Below are positions 1 through 9,576 of a DNA stretch of 64,000 nt, piece by piece. The stretch is from Pseudomonas entomophila (GTDB taxonomy: Bacteria > Pseudomonadota > Gammaproteobacteria > Pseudomonadales > Pseudomonadaceae), in NCBI RefSeq assembly GCF_018417595.1, contig NZ_CP070982.1:5817001-5881000 (forward strand), read 5' to 3'. The stretch's first letter is position 1, and the number at the start of each line of letters is the position of its first letter. Position numbers and translations under genes: made by a program. The notes beneath the pieces are model-generated. The model searched no databases. It saw only the letters and a list, made by a program, of their open reading frames with translations, and was not told the DNA's origin.

Positions 1-1856
1 GCGATGCTCTGCAAATTGCGGCTGAGCACGGTTGCCGTGCTGCTCTGCTCCTGGGTCGCGGTGCTGATCACCGTGAACTGCTCACCGGCAACCCTGCTCT
101 GCTCGTCGATGCGCGCCAACGCCTCGGCCACCTTGTCGTTGCGCGCCAAGCCTTCCTGCATCAGCTGGTTGCCCTGCTCCAGGGTGCTGATGGCGTGACC
201 GGTCTGCTGCTGGATGCTGGCGATCATGCCGGAGATCTCGTCGGTGGCCTGGCGGGTGCGCGCGGCCAAACCACGGACTTCATCGGCCACCACCGCGAAA
301 CCACGCCCCTGCTCGCCGGCCCGGGCCGCTTCGATGGCGGCGTTCAGCGCCAGCAGGTTGGTCTGCTCGGCAATCGCGGTGATCACCCCGACGATGCCGC
401 CGATTTCCTGCGAGCGCGCACCCAATGTATCCATCACCGCCGCCGTACCACCGAGGGCTTCGGCGATCTGCTTGAGCGAGGCTGACGCTTCGTCCATGGC
501 CGTGCGGCCGATGCGGGTCTGCTGGGCATTGTCACGGGCCATGCGCTCGGTGCCGGCCATGTTGTCGGCGATGTTCATCGAGGTGGCGCTGAACTCCTCC
601 ACCGCACCAGCCATGCTGGTGATCTCGCCGGACTGCTGGTCCATGCCTTCGCAGGCACCGGACGAAAGCCCCGACAGCGAACGGGCGCGGCCGCTGACCT
701 GATCGGAGGCGCTGCGGATGTGCTCGACCATGGTCGCCAGGGCTTCCCCCATCTGGTTGAAGCTGCGCGCCAGCTGGCCGATCTCGTCATGGCTGGTCAC
801 GCTCAGGCGGGCATTGAGGTCGCCCGCACCGAGGGCTTCGGCCTGGCGCACCAGGTCACCCAACGGGCGCAGCTTGCGGCGCAGCAGCCACAGCGTGGCG
901 GCGACGGCCAGGAGCATGGCCAGCAGGCTGCCGATGGCCAGGCGCAAACCGACGCTCCAGGTCACCTCGCGGATTTCCCCTTCAGGCATGCTCGCCACCA
1001 CGGTCCACGGGCCCTCGGCGAATGGCACGACAACGCTGAACAGCTGCTCGTCGGCGCTGGCCCAGAAGCGCCCCTGCCCCGGCTCGAAACCCTTGAAAAC
1101 CTGGCCATCGGCGTTACCCGCCGCTGCCGGCGGCACCAACCATTTGCCCTGCTCGTCGAGCAGCGCCAGCGAGCCGGTCTGGCCAATGCGGAAACGCTTG
1201 AGGTTGGCGAACTGGGCGCTCTGCGCGTCGGTGTAGTCGAAGCCGACGAACAGCACGGCGATCACCCGGCCAGCGCCGTCGCGCACCGGCACGTAGCGGG
1301 TCATGTAGTTGCGCTCGAACAGCACCGCGCGGCCGACGTAGGTCTGCCCGGCCATGAGCTTCGAATAGGCCGGGTGCTGGCGATCGAGCTGGGTGCCGAT
1401 GGCACGGCTGCCGTCCTGCTTGGTCAGGCTGGTGCTGATGCGCACGAAGTCGTCGCCGCTGCGCACGAACAGGGTGGCGACCCCGGCGGTCATCCGCTGG
1501 AACTCGTCGACCTGCTGGAAATCGTTGTTCAACAGGTGGTCGCCAAGGTACAGGGCCGGTGTCTGCGCGCCCGCCACGTTGACCGTCTCGCCCGCGTGCA
1601 CCGCCAGGCCCGAGGCGAAACGTCGCTCGAACAGGCCACTCAGGCGCTGGGTGTTGTCCTTGAGCGAACCGTGGAAGGTATCGAGCTGGTCGGCCAGCAG
1701 CCGCGCCTCGCTGGCCAGGTGCGCCTGGCGGGTGGTGAGGTTGGCGTCGTCCAGCGAACGCAGGGCGAACAGGGTACTGCCGGTAATCACCAACGCCAGC
1801 ACGACGGCGAGGGCGACACCGAGTTGCGAGGCAATCCGGGCACGCGGTTGGGACAT
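1..1856 (-). CDS. Methyl-accepting chemotaxis protein with periplasmic Cache domain (3' end cut by window)
   Basis: Transmembrane chemoreceptor feeding the CheA/CheW pathway. Reading down from an ATG at 1856 there are about 618 codons before the window edge. A first membrane helix lies at residues ~10-32, followed by a ~270-residue periplasmic sensor of Cache_3-Cache_2 type. A second helix lies at ~303-324, then HAMP ([13 protein letters not shown]) and the cytoplasmic signalling hairpin with the highly conserved [19 protein letters not shown] tip. Roughly the last 40 residues of the adaptation region are missing. The gene stands alone, and downstream is off-window. Cache receptors of this type often bind small organic acids or amino acids, but the ligand cannot be read from sequence. 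Family assignment is secure; ligand is unknown. Confidence 0.95.
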   Translation of the reverse strand, partial: MSQPRARIASQLGVALAVVLALVITGSTLFALRSLDDANLTTRQAHLASEARLLADQLDTFHGSLKDNTQRLSGLFERRFASGLAVHAGETVNVAGAQTPALYLGDHLLNNDFQQVDEFQRMTAGVATLFVRSGDDFVRISTSLTKQDGSRAIGTQLDRQHPAYSKLMAGQTYVGRAVLFERNYMTRYVPVRDGAGRVIAVLFVGFDYTDAQSAQFANLKRFRIGQTGSLALLDEQGKWLVPPAAAGNADGQVFKGFEPGQGRFWASADEQLFSVVVPFAEGPWTVVASMPEGEIREVTWSVGLRLAIGSLLAMLLAVAATLWLLRRKLRPLGDLVRQAEALGAGDLNARLSVTSHDEIGQLARSFNQMGEALATMVEHIRSASDQVSGRARSLSGLSSGACEGMDQQSGEITSMAGAVEEFSATSMNIADNMAGTERMARDNAQQTRIGRTAMDEASASLKQIAEALGGTAAVMDTLGARSQEIGGIVGVITAIAEQTNLLALNAAIEAARAGEQGRGFAVVADEVRGLAARTRQATDEISGMIASIQQQTGHAISTLEQGNQLMQEGLARNDKVAEALARIDEQSRVAGEQFTVISTATQEQSSTATVLSRNLQSI

Positions 1857-2044
1857 GGGAAGCTCCTGGCAAGAGGCCGGGATCATCCTGATCACGCTGA
1901 CCGCCCGCTTTCTGATCGACGGGTAATCGCGCCCTCTTCCGGGACGCTGGTGCCATTGGATCGGCGTCGCGGGGGAATACTTGAGTGTCGGACCGGGGTA
2001 TTCGCAAACCTTTGCGGACACGTTTGACATTTGTGGTCTTTCAC

Positions 2045-2133
2045 CCTGTGGGAGCGGGCTTGCCCGCGAACACCGGCATAGCCGGTGCCTTCCACCGCGT
2101 CGCCAGATTCGCGGGCAAGCCCGCTCCCACAGG
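2045..2133. repeat. REP pair (BIME), GCTTGCCC type
   Basis: Two inverted REP arms, CCTGTGGGAGCGGGCTTGCC and its complement, flank a small CACCGGC/GCCGGTG hairpin. The element lies between the LysR gene and the chemoreceptor gene, both on the minus strand. Confidence 0.9.
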
Positions 2134-2137
2134 TTGC

Positions 2138-3064
2138 TTAAATCGCTGGAAGAATCCGCACGGCTGGCAGGTCCATCGCCACCGCCTCTTCCTGCAAGAA
2201 GGCGCTCAACCGCCGCAACCGCTCGCCACCCGGCCGCGTCCTGGGCCACACCAGGTAATAATCCATGCCACTGGCCACCGCCGTCGGCCACGGCAGGCTC
2301 AGGCGCCGCTGGGCGACATCCTCGGCCACCATCAGCAGGTCACCCATCGAAATGCCATAACCCCGCGCGGCGGCGATCATGCCCAGTTCCAGGGTGTCGA
2401 ACACCTGCCCGCCCTTGAGCGACACCTTGTCGGTCAGCCCCATGCGCGCCAGCCAGGCGCGCCAATCACGCTTGTCGGGGGTCGGGTGCAGCAGCTCCAT
2501 GCCGGCCAGACGCCGCTCGTCCCAGGGTGCCTCGTCGAGCAGGTCCGGCGCGCCCACCGGAATCAGCAGCTCGGAGAACAGCCGGCGCACTTCCCAATCC
2601 GCCGGGAAATTGCCGTCACTGAGCAGCACCGCACAGTCGAACGGTTCCTGGTTGAAGTCCACATGATCGACGTCCATCCAGGCGCTGGTCAGTTGCACCT
2701 CGTTGCCCGGCTGCAGGTGCCGGAAGCGGCTCAGGCGCGCCAGCAACCAGCGCATGGTGAGGGTGGACGGCGCCTTCATGCGCAGGATGTCGTCCTCCCC
2801 GCGCAAGGCGTCGCAGGCCCGCTCCAGGGCGGCGAAACCATCGCGCACGCCGGGCAGCAGCATCCGCGCCGCCTCGGTCAGCTGCAAGCTGCGCCCGCTA
2901 CGCACGAACAGGCGGCAGGCAAAGTGCTCTTCGAGGGTGCGGATATGCCGGCTGACGGCGCTCTGGGTGATCGACAGCTCTTCACCTGCGCGGGTAAAGG
3001 AACTCAGCCGGGCCGCGGCTTCGAATGCACGCAGCGCATAGAGCGGGGGGAGCTGGCGAGACAT
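2138..3064 (-). CDS. LysR-family transcriptional regulator, GcvA-like
   Basis: 308-residue LysR regulator. The N-terminal winged helix-turn-helix (residues ~5-65, [20 protein letters not shown] then [13 protein letters not shown]) is typical of the GcvA/AmpR branch. The rest is a periplasmic-binding-protein-like effector domain (~90-300). It is divergent from a MATE efflux gene starting at 3220, and the 155-base gap holds a perfect T-N11-A dyad (3113-3129), so it most likely controls itself and the MATE gene. Its effector is unknown. The stop codon lies four bases after a REP pair. Confidence 0.9.
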   Translation of the reverse strand: MSRQLPPLYALRAFEAAARLSSFTRAGEELSITQSAVSRHIRTLEEHFACRLFVRSGRSLQLTEAARMLLPGVRDGFAALERACDALRGEDDILRMKAPSTLTMRWLLARLSRFRHLQPGNEVQLTSAWMDVDHVDFNQEPFDCAVLLSDGNFPADWEVRRLFSELLIPVGAPDLLDEAPWDERRLAGMELLHPTPDKRDWRAWLARMGLTDKVSLKGGQVFDTLELGMIAAARGYGISMGDLLMVAEDVAQRRLSLPWPTAVASGMDYYLVWPRTRPGGERLRRLSAFLQEEAVAMDLPAVRILPAI

Positions 3065-3112
3065 GGCGCACCTGTCATGCGGGGCCGAGAAGGCAATGCC
3101 AGATCATACAGG

Positions 3113-3129
3113 CATGAGTCAGACTCATG
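3113..3129. promoter_or_regulatory. Candidate LysR operator (T-N11-A dyad)
   Basis: CATGAGTCAGACTCATG is a perfect 8-base inverted repeat around one central base, and it contains the LysR-type T-N11-A signature. It sits in the divergent gap, 49 bases from the LysR start and 91 from the MATE start. Confidence 0.5.
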
Positions 3130-3219
3130 GCAATGATCGCTTTTATCCTTTTGTGCAAAGCTGACCGAAGCCTCAGAATCGACCCTTCGCTCAACAGGAT
3201 CATCGAGAAGGATCGCCCC

Positions 3220-4614
3220 ATGCATGTCGCGCCCACCACCGAACTCAAGGCTCTGCTGCGCCTGGCCGGGCCACTGATCGCCTCGCAGCTGGCGCACATG
3301 CTGATGGTGCTGACCGACACCCTGATGATGGCCCGCATCAGCCCTCAAGCCCTGGCCGGTGGCGGCCTGGGCGCGGCGAGCTACTCGTTCGTGTCGATCT
3401 TCTGCCTGGGGGTGATCGCCGCAGTCGGCACCCTGGTGGCAATCCGCAAGGGCGCCAACGACATCGAGGGCGCCACGCGCCTGGCGCAGAGCGGCCTGTG
3501 GCTGGCCTGGGGCCTGGCCATCGTCTCGGCGCTGGTGCTGTGGAACCTCAAGCCCGCGCTGCTGCTGTTTGGCCAGAAGCCGGAGAACGTCGACTCGGCG
3601 ATGCAGTTCCTCACCCTGCTGCCGCTGGCCCTGCCCAGCTACATGACCTTCATGGCCCTGCGCGGCTTCACCAGCGCCCTGGGCCGCTCGACGCCGGTGA
3701 TGGTCATCAGCCTGGCCGGCACGGTGCTCAACTACCTGCTCAACCATGCGCTCATCGAAGGCATGTTCGGCCTGCCCAAGCTGGGCCTGATGGGCATCGG
3801 CCTGGTCACCGCGCTGGTGTCGCTGGGCATGGCCGTGTCCCTGGCGCTGTATATCCGCTGGCACAAGGCCTATGAGCAATACCCGCTGCGCAAGGGGCTG
3901 TGGCGGCCTTCGCTGCCGGCGCTGCGCGAGCTGTGGCGCCTGGGCCTGCCGATCGGCGGCACCTACATGGTCGAAGTCGGGCTGTTCGCCTTCGCCGCCC
4001 TGTGCATGGGCGTGCTCGGCAGCACGCAGTTGGCGGCGCACCAGATCGCCCTGCAGATCGTCTCGACCGCGTTCATGGTCCCGACGGGGCTTTCGTACGC
4101 CGTGACCATGCGCGTCGGCCTGTACTACGGTGCTGGCAACCTGCTCGCGGCACGCAGCGCCGGGCGGGTGGGTATCGGTTTCGGGGCGTCGCTGATGCTC
4201 GGCTTCGCCGTGTTGTTCCTGGTGCTGCCGAACGAACTGGTGGCCTTGCTGGTGAATCGCCACGACCCGGCCTTCGCGCCAATCTTCCAGCTGGCGGTGC
4301 AATTGGTGATGGTGGCGGCGTGGTTCGAGCTGTTCGACGGCGTGCAGACCATCGCCATGGGCTCGATCCGGGGCCTGAAGGACGCCCGCACCACCTTCCT
4401 CATCGGCGCGGTGTGCTACTGGCTGGTGGGCGCGCCGTGCGCCTGGCTGTTCGCCTTCACCCTGGGTGGTGGCGCGCCGGGTATCTGGTGGGGCCTGGCG
4501 TTGGGGCTGGCGTGCGCCTCGGTGGCGCTGACGTTCGGCTTTGAATGGCGGATGAAGCGGATGATCGGCAAGGCGGGGGTTAGCGCGAAAGCAGCGGTCC
4601 CCGCACACCTGTAG
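3220..4614 (+). CDS. MATE-family multidrug efflux transporter (NorM/DinF type)
   Basis: 464-residue inner-membrane protein, all hydrophobic helices (about 12 segments), starting MHVAPTTELKALLRLAGPLI. The MATE hallmarks are visible: an N-terminal LAGPLIASQLAHMLMVLTDT helix and a second half beginning ELWRLGLPIGGTYMVEVG. MATE proteins exchange cationic drugs or metabolites for H+ or Na+. I chose ATG 3220 over the in-frame ATG at 3127 because GAGAAGGA lies just upstream and the family starts here. The last codons CTG TAG (4609-4614) are supplied by the REP arm that follows. Likely regulated by the divergent LysR gene. Substrate unknown. Confidence 0.93.
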   Translation: MHVAPTTELKALLRLAGPLIASQLAHMLMVLTDTLMMARISPQALAGGGLGAASYSFVSIFCLGVIAAVGTLVAIRKGANDIEGATRLAQSGLWLAWGLAIVSALVLWNLKPALLLFGQKPENVDSAMQFLTLLPLALPSYMTFMALRGFTSALGRSTPVMVISLAGTVLNYLLNHALIEGMFGLPKLGLMGIGLVTALVSLGMAVSLALYIRWHKAYEQYPLRKGLWRPSLPALRELWRLGLPIGGTYMVEVGLFAFAALCMGVLGSTQLAAHQIALQIVSTAFMVPTGLSYAVTMRVGLYYGAGNLLAARSAGRVGIGFGASLMLGFAVLFLVLPNELVALLVNRHDPAFAPIFQLAVQLVMVAAWFELFDGVQTIAMGSIRGLKDARTTFLIGAVCYWLVGAPCAWLFAFTLGGGAPGIWWGLALGLACASVALTFGFEWRMKRMIGKAGVSAKAAVPAHL

Positions 4615-4695
4615 GAGCGGCTTCAGCCGCGATAAGGGCAACGCGGTGCCTGGCACCCGCTTTGCGGGTGATCGCGGCTCAAGCCGCTCCTACAG
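4608..4695. repeat. Composite BIME (three hairpins) between convergent genes
   Basis: Outer arms CCTGTAGGAGCGGCTTCAGC and complement enclose a central CACCCGC/GCGGGTG hairpin. The arms carry the TAG stop codons of both flanking genes (4612-4614 on +, 4692-4690 on -). Confidence 0.92.
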
Positions 4696-6357
4696 GATGT
4701 CCAGCAGGCGCGGCGGCTGTGACTGCGACAGGTACTCGATCAACGCCGCCACCGGTAACGGCCGGCTGACCAGGAAGCCCTGCACCTGGTCGCAGCCGAA
4801 CGCCCGCAGCAAAGCCATCTGCTCCTCGCTCTCCACGCCCTCGGCCACCACCTCCAGGTTGAGGTTGTGCGCCAGGTTGATCATCGCGTGCACCAGCTTG
4901 CGGTTCTCTTCGCGCTGTTCCATGCCACCGACAAAGCTGCGGTCCACCTTGAGCAGGGTGATCGGCAGGCTGTTCAGGTGCACGAACGAGGAGAAGCCGG
5001 TACCGAAGTCGTCCAGCGAGAAGCGCACGCCCAGGCGCCCCAGCGCGTCCATGGTCTGGCGCACCAGCTCGTTGCGGCGCATCACCGCGGTTTCGGTGAG
5101 TTCGAATTCCAGCCAGCGCGCATCGACGCCATGCTCGACGATCAGCCGGCTCAGGGTGGCCAGCAACTGGCTGTCCTGGAACTGGCGGAAGCTCAGGTTG
5201 ACCGCCATGTGCAGCGGCGCCAGGCCGCGTTCGCGCAGGGCCTGCATGTCGCTCAAGGCGCGGGAGATCACCCAGTAGCCCAGCGGCACGATCAGGCCGC
5301 TCTGCTCGGCCAGCGGGACGAACTCGCTGGGGGCCAGCAGGCCACGCTCGGGGTGGTTCCAGCGCACCAGCGCCTCGAGGCCGACGATGCGCCCGTCAGT
5401 GAGGTTCAGGCGCGGCTGGTAGTGCAGCTCCAGTTCGTCGCGGCGCAGCGCGCGGCGCAATTCGCTTTCCAGGTCGGCGAGGCTGCGGGCGTTGCGGTTG
5501 ATGCGCTCGTTGAACACGTGGAAGGTGCAGCCCTGGCTGCCCTTGGCCTGGCGCATGGCGATGTGCGCGTGCCACATCAACGGGTCGGCGCCCGCCTGGG
5601 CGCGGGCATGGGCGATGCCCAGGCTGCAGCCGAGCAACAGGCTCTCGCCGTCGATCCAGTAGGGTTCGGTCAGCGCTTCGACAATACGCTCGGCCATCCA
5701 CTCGGCGCGGTTGGCATCGCGGCGGGTGTCGATCAGCAGGGCGAACTCGTCGCTGCCCAGCCGCGCCAGCTGGTCGCCAGCGGCCAGCTGCGCCTTCAGC
5801 CGCGCCACCACCTGCAGGATCAGGCGATCGCCACCTTGATGACCCAGGGCATCGTTGACGTGGCGGAAGTTGTCCAGGTCGAGGTGGCCGAGGGCCAGGC
5901 CACGTCCGTCGTTCTCCGCCAGCCGTGCCGTGAGCAAGGCCTGGAAGCCTTGCCGGTTGGCGATGCCGGTCAGCGGGTCCTGCTCGGCCAGGCGCTGCAA
6001 GGTGGCGACCAGCACACCGCGCTCACGCACATGGCGCAGGGAGCGGCGCAGGGCATCGCTGCTCAGTTGCGTCAGCACCAGCCAGTCGCTGACCCCCACC
6101 GGCGTAGTGGCCGGTTCCTGCTCCAGCAGCAGGATGGTCGGCAGCTCGCAGCGCCCCGGCGCCGGCTGCAGCGCCGGGGTGGCCAGCACCACGGCCTGGC
6201 GGTCGTTGGCGAACAGGCTGTCGACCGCCGCCCAGTTGGGCGCGGTCAGCAGCACCACTGTACCGTCCAGTGGCTGCAGGCACTCGCGCAGACGCGCGGC
6301 CCATTCCGGCTCATCGGCCAACAGCAGCAAACGCAGAGGTTCGGCAGGCGTGGACAA
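4690..6357 (-). CDS. proE: Cyclic-di-GMP phosphodiesterase, degenerate GGDEF plus EAL (ProE-like)
   Basis: 555 residues. An N-terminal receiver-like domain (~8-120) lacks an obvious phospho-acceptor Asp. It is followed by a GGDEF domain (~125-290) whose signature reads GSDEF (201-205), so cyclase activity is doubtful. The EAL domain (~300-545) retains EAL at 328-330 and DDFGTG at 449-454, so hydrolysis of c-di-GMP is expected. In P. aeruginosa the gene beside rep (PA5295, ProE) is, as I recall, an active phosphodiesterase affecting exopolysaccharide; domain order and neighbourhood match. The stop codon lies in a REP arm, and a Fur-like palindrome lies 57 bases upstream of the start. Confidence 0.88.
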   Translation of the reverse strand: MSTPAEPLRLLLLADEPEWAARLRECLQPLDGTVVLLTAPNWAAVDSLFANDRQAVVLATPALQPAPGRCELPTILLLEQEPATTPVGVSDWLVLTQLSSDALRRSLRHVRERGVLVATLQRLAEQDPLTGIANRQGFQALLTARLAENDGRGLALGHLDLDNFRHVNDALGHQGGDRLILQVVARLKAQLAAGDQLARLGSDEFALLIDTRRDANRAEWMAERIVEALTEPYWIDGESLLLGCSLGIAHARAQAGADPLMWHAHIAMRQAKGSQGCTFHVFNERINRNARSLADLESELRRALRRDELELHYQPRLNLTDGRIVGLEALVRWNHPERGLLAPSEFVPLAEQSGLIVPLGYWVISRALSDMQALRERGLAPLHMAVNLSFRQFQDSQLLATLSRLIVEHGVDARWLEFELTETAVMRRNELVRQTMDALGRLGVRFSLDDFGTGFSSFVHLNSLPITLLKVDRSFVGGMEQREENRKLVHAMINLAHNLNLEVVAEGVESEEQMALLRAFGCDQVQGFLVSRPLPVAALIEYLSQSQPPRLLDIL

Positions 6358-6663
6358 GCGGGCTCCTTAGACGTGGCGGTGAATCGACGGGCGCGGCGTA
6401 TCCTACCGCATCCAAGTGAAAATGATTTTCACTTTTAGTCATGGCCATGCCCTGGCCGCGAACCCGACGTATTTTGACGTGCATCCTGCGCGAAACCCGC
6501 GCAACCGGCAAACAGGATTTCGGGGATTTGCGAAAGGATCGGCAGCCACTGGCGGCGACCAAGCCATGAGAAAACATTGACTCACGCGTCAGACGGTCGC
6601 GCCACAACCGCGCGAGGCCTGTTAGAATGCGCGGCTATTTTCTGGCGACCCCCGGTTTCTAGC
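6358..6663. other. Divergent intergenic region between proE-like gene and rep
   Basis: 306 bases without a gene. It holds a Fur-like palindrome (6414-6434) near the phosphodiesterase gene and a -10-like TAGAAT (6623-6628) 36 bases before the rep start. No other clear feature is visible. Confidence 0.7.
6414..6434. promoter_or_regulatory. Fur-box-like perfect palindrome
   Basis: AAGTGAAAAT-G-ATTTTCACTT is a perfect 10-1-10 dyad. Its core TGAAAAT-G-ATTTTCA matches the 7-1-7 Fur model (TGATAAT-G-ATTATCA) except for one symmetrical base pair. It lies 57 bases upstream of the phosphodiesterase gene. Confidence 0.5.
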
Positions 6664-8673
6664 ATGTCCCGACTCAATCCCCGGCAACAGGAAGCCCGTG
6701 ACTACGTCGGCGGCCCTCTTTTGGTGCTTGCCGGTGCAGGCTCGGGCAAGACCAGCGTGATCACGCGCAAGATTGCCCACCTCATCCAGAACTGCGGCAT
6801 CCGCGCCCAGTACATCGTGGCGATGACGTTTACCAACAAAGCCGCGCGCGAGATGAAGGAGCGGGTCGGCACCCTGCTGCGTCCAGGGGAAGGCCGGGGC
6901 CTGACGGTGTGCACCTTCCACAACCTGGGGCTGAACATCATCCGCAAGGAGCACGAGCGCCTGGGCTACAAGCCGGGCTTCTCGATCTTCGACGAATCCG
7001 ACATCAAGGCGCTGCTGTCGGACATCATGCAGAAGGAATACTCCGGCGACGACGGCATCGACGAGATCAAGAACATGATCGGTGCCTGGAAGAACGACCT
7101 GATCCTGCCGCCTGAAGCCCTGGAAAAGGCGCGCAACCCGCGCGAGCAGACCGCCGCCATCGTCTACACCCACTACCAGCGCACGCTCAAGGCGTTCAAC
7201 GCGGTGGACTTCGACGACCTGATCCTGCAGCCGGTCAAGCTGTTCCAGGAGCACCCCGAGGTGCTCGAACGCTGGCAGAACCGCGTGCGCTATCTGCTGG
7301 TGGACGAATACCAGGACACCAACGCCAGCCAGTACCTGCTGGTGAAGATGCTGATCGGCATGCGCAACCAGTTCACCGTGGTCGGCGACGACGACCAGTC
7401 GATCTACGCCTGGCGCGGCGCCCGCCCGGAAAACCTGATGCTGCTCAAGGAGGACTACCCCTCCCTGAAGATCGTCATGCTCGAGCAGAACTACCGCTCC
7501 ACCAGCCGCATCCTGCGCTGCGCCAACGTGCTGATCGCCAACAACCCGCATGCCTTCGAAAAGCAGCTGTGGAGCGAAATGGGCGTGGGCGACGAGATCC
7601 GCGTGATCCGCTGCAAGAACGAGGAAGCCGAGGCCGAGCGCGTGGCCATGGAAATCCTCACCCTGCACCTGCGCACCAACCGCCCGTACAGCGACTTCGC
7701 CATCCTCTACCGGGGCAACTACCAGGCCAAGCTGATCGAACTGAAGCTGCAGCACCACCAGGTGCCGTATCGCCTGTCGGGCGGCAACAGCTTCTTCGGC
7801 CGCCAGGAGGTGAAGGACCTGATGGCCTACCTGCGCCTGTTGGTGAACCCGGACGACGACAACGCCTACCTGCGGGTGATCAACGTGCCGCGCCGCGAGA
7901 TCGGCTCGACTACCCTGGAAAAGCTCGGCAACTATTCCACCGAGCGCGGCATCTCGATGTACGCCGCCAGCGAGGAGATGGGCCTGGGCGAGCACCTGGA
8001 CGCCCGCTACACCGAGCGCCTGCAACGCTTCAAGCACTGGCTCGACGGGGTGCGCCACAAGGTTGCCCTGGACGACCCGATCGCCGCGCTGCACGAGATG
8101 ATCCGCGACATCGACTACGAGAACTGGATCCGCCAGCAGACCGCCAGCGACAAAGCTGCCGAGTTCCGCATCAGCAACGTCTGGTTCCTGGTCGAAGCGC
8201 TGAAGAACACCCTCGAGAAGGACGAAGAGGGTGACATGACCATCGAGGACGCCATCGGCAAGCTGGTGCTGCGCGACATGCTCGAGCGCCAGCAGGAAGA
8301 GGAAGAGAACGCCGAGGGCGTGCAGATGATGACCCTGCACGCCTCCAAGGGCCTGGAATTCCCCTACGTGTTCATCATGGGCATGGAGGAGGAAATCCTC
8401 CCCCACCGCTCGAGCATCGAGGCCGACACCATCGAAGAGGAACGCCGCCTGGCTTACGTGGGCATCACCCGCGCGCGCCAGACCCTGGCCTTCACCTTCG
8501 CCGCCAAGCGCAAGCAGTACGGCGAAATCATCGACTGCACCCCCAGCCGGTTCCTCGACGAACTGCCGCCGGACGACCTGGCCTGGGAGGGCCTGGACGA
8601 TGCCCCCGTGGAAGTGAAAGCCGCGCGCGGCAACAACGCCCTGGCCGATATCCGGGCAATGCTCAAACGCTGA
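6664..8673 (+). CDS. rep: ATP-dependent DNA helicase Rep
   Basis: 669-residue UvrD/Rep superfamily 1A helicase, a 3'-5' motor that clears proteins ahead of replication forks. Motifs in order: Walker A GAGSGKT (~residues 22-28), Walker B with DEYQDTN (~214-220), motif III GDDDQSIYAWRG, motif IV QNYRS, and motif V/VI with LHASKGLEFPYVF and EERRLAYVGITRAR near 550-600. Full length for Rep. ATG 6664 (MSRLNPRQQEA) is preferred over an in-frame ATG at 6577 because the latter would add 29 non-conserved residues. A -10-like TAGAAT is at 6623-6628. Confidence 0.97.
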   Translation: MSRLNPRQQEARDYVGGPLLVLAGAGSGKTSVITRKIAHLIQNCGIRAQYIVAMTFTNKAAREMKERVGTLLRPGEGRGLTVCTFHNLGLNIIRKEHERLGYKPGFSIFDESDIKALLSDIMQKEYSGDDGIDEIKNMIGAWKNDLILPPEALEKARNPREQTAAIVYTHYQRTLKAFNAVDFDDLILQPVKLFQEHPEVLERWQNRVRYLLVDEYQDTNASQYLLVKMLIGMRNQFTVVGDDDQSIYAWRGARPENLMLLKEDYPSLKIVMLEQNYRSTSRILRCANVLIANNPHAFEKQLWSEMGVGDEIRVIRCKNEEAEAERVAMEILTLHLRTNRPYSDFAILYRGNYQAKLIELKLQHHQVPYRLSGGNSFFGRQEVKDLMAYLRLLVNPDDDNAYLRVINVPRREIGSTTLEKLGNYSTERGISMYAASEEMGLGEHLDARYTERLQRFKHWLDGVRHKVALDDPIAALHEMIRDIDYENWIRQQTASDKAAEFRISNVWFLVEALKNTLEKDEEGDMTIEDAIGKLVLRDMLERQQEEEENAEGVQMMTLHASKGLEFPYVFIMGMEEEILPHRSSIEADTIEEERRLAYVGITRARQTLAFTFAAKRKQYGEIIDCTPSRFLDELPPDDLAWEGLDDAPVEVKAARGNNALADIRAMLKR

Positions 8674-8695
8674 CCAACCATTACTCTTTAACTTT

Positions 8696-8710
8696 GCCGC
8701 TTCTTGCGGC
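8696..8710 (+). terminator. Small GC hairpin after rep
   Basis: GCCGC-TTCTT-GCGGC lies 23 bases after the rep stop. It has no T-run, so it is a weak terminator candidate or the outermost part of the larger structured element that follows. Confidence 0.3.
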
Positions 8711-8714
8711 CACG

Positions 8715-9467
<753 letters not shown>

Positions 9468-9482
9468 AAGCCTTGCGCGTAC

Positions 9483-9559
9483 CCTGTGGGAGCGGGTTTA
9501 CCTGCGAATGCGATGTTGAATCCACCAACGCATTCGCGGGTAAACCCGCTCCCACAGGG
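9483..9559. repeat. REP pair (BIME), GTTTACC type
   Basis: CCCTGTGGGAGCGGGTTTAC and a near-complement at 9535-9559, in the gap between the convergent xpt and acetyl-CoA hydrolase genes. Internal GAATGCG/CGCATTC arms extend the hairpin. Confidence 0.88.
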
Positions 9560-9576
9560 GCCAGGGAAGCCCAGCT

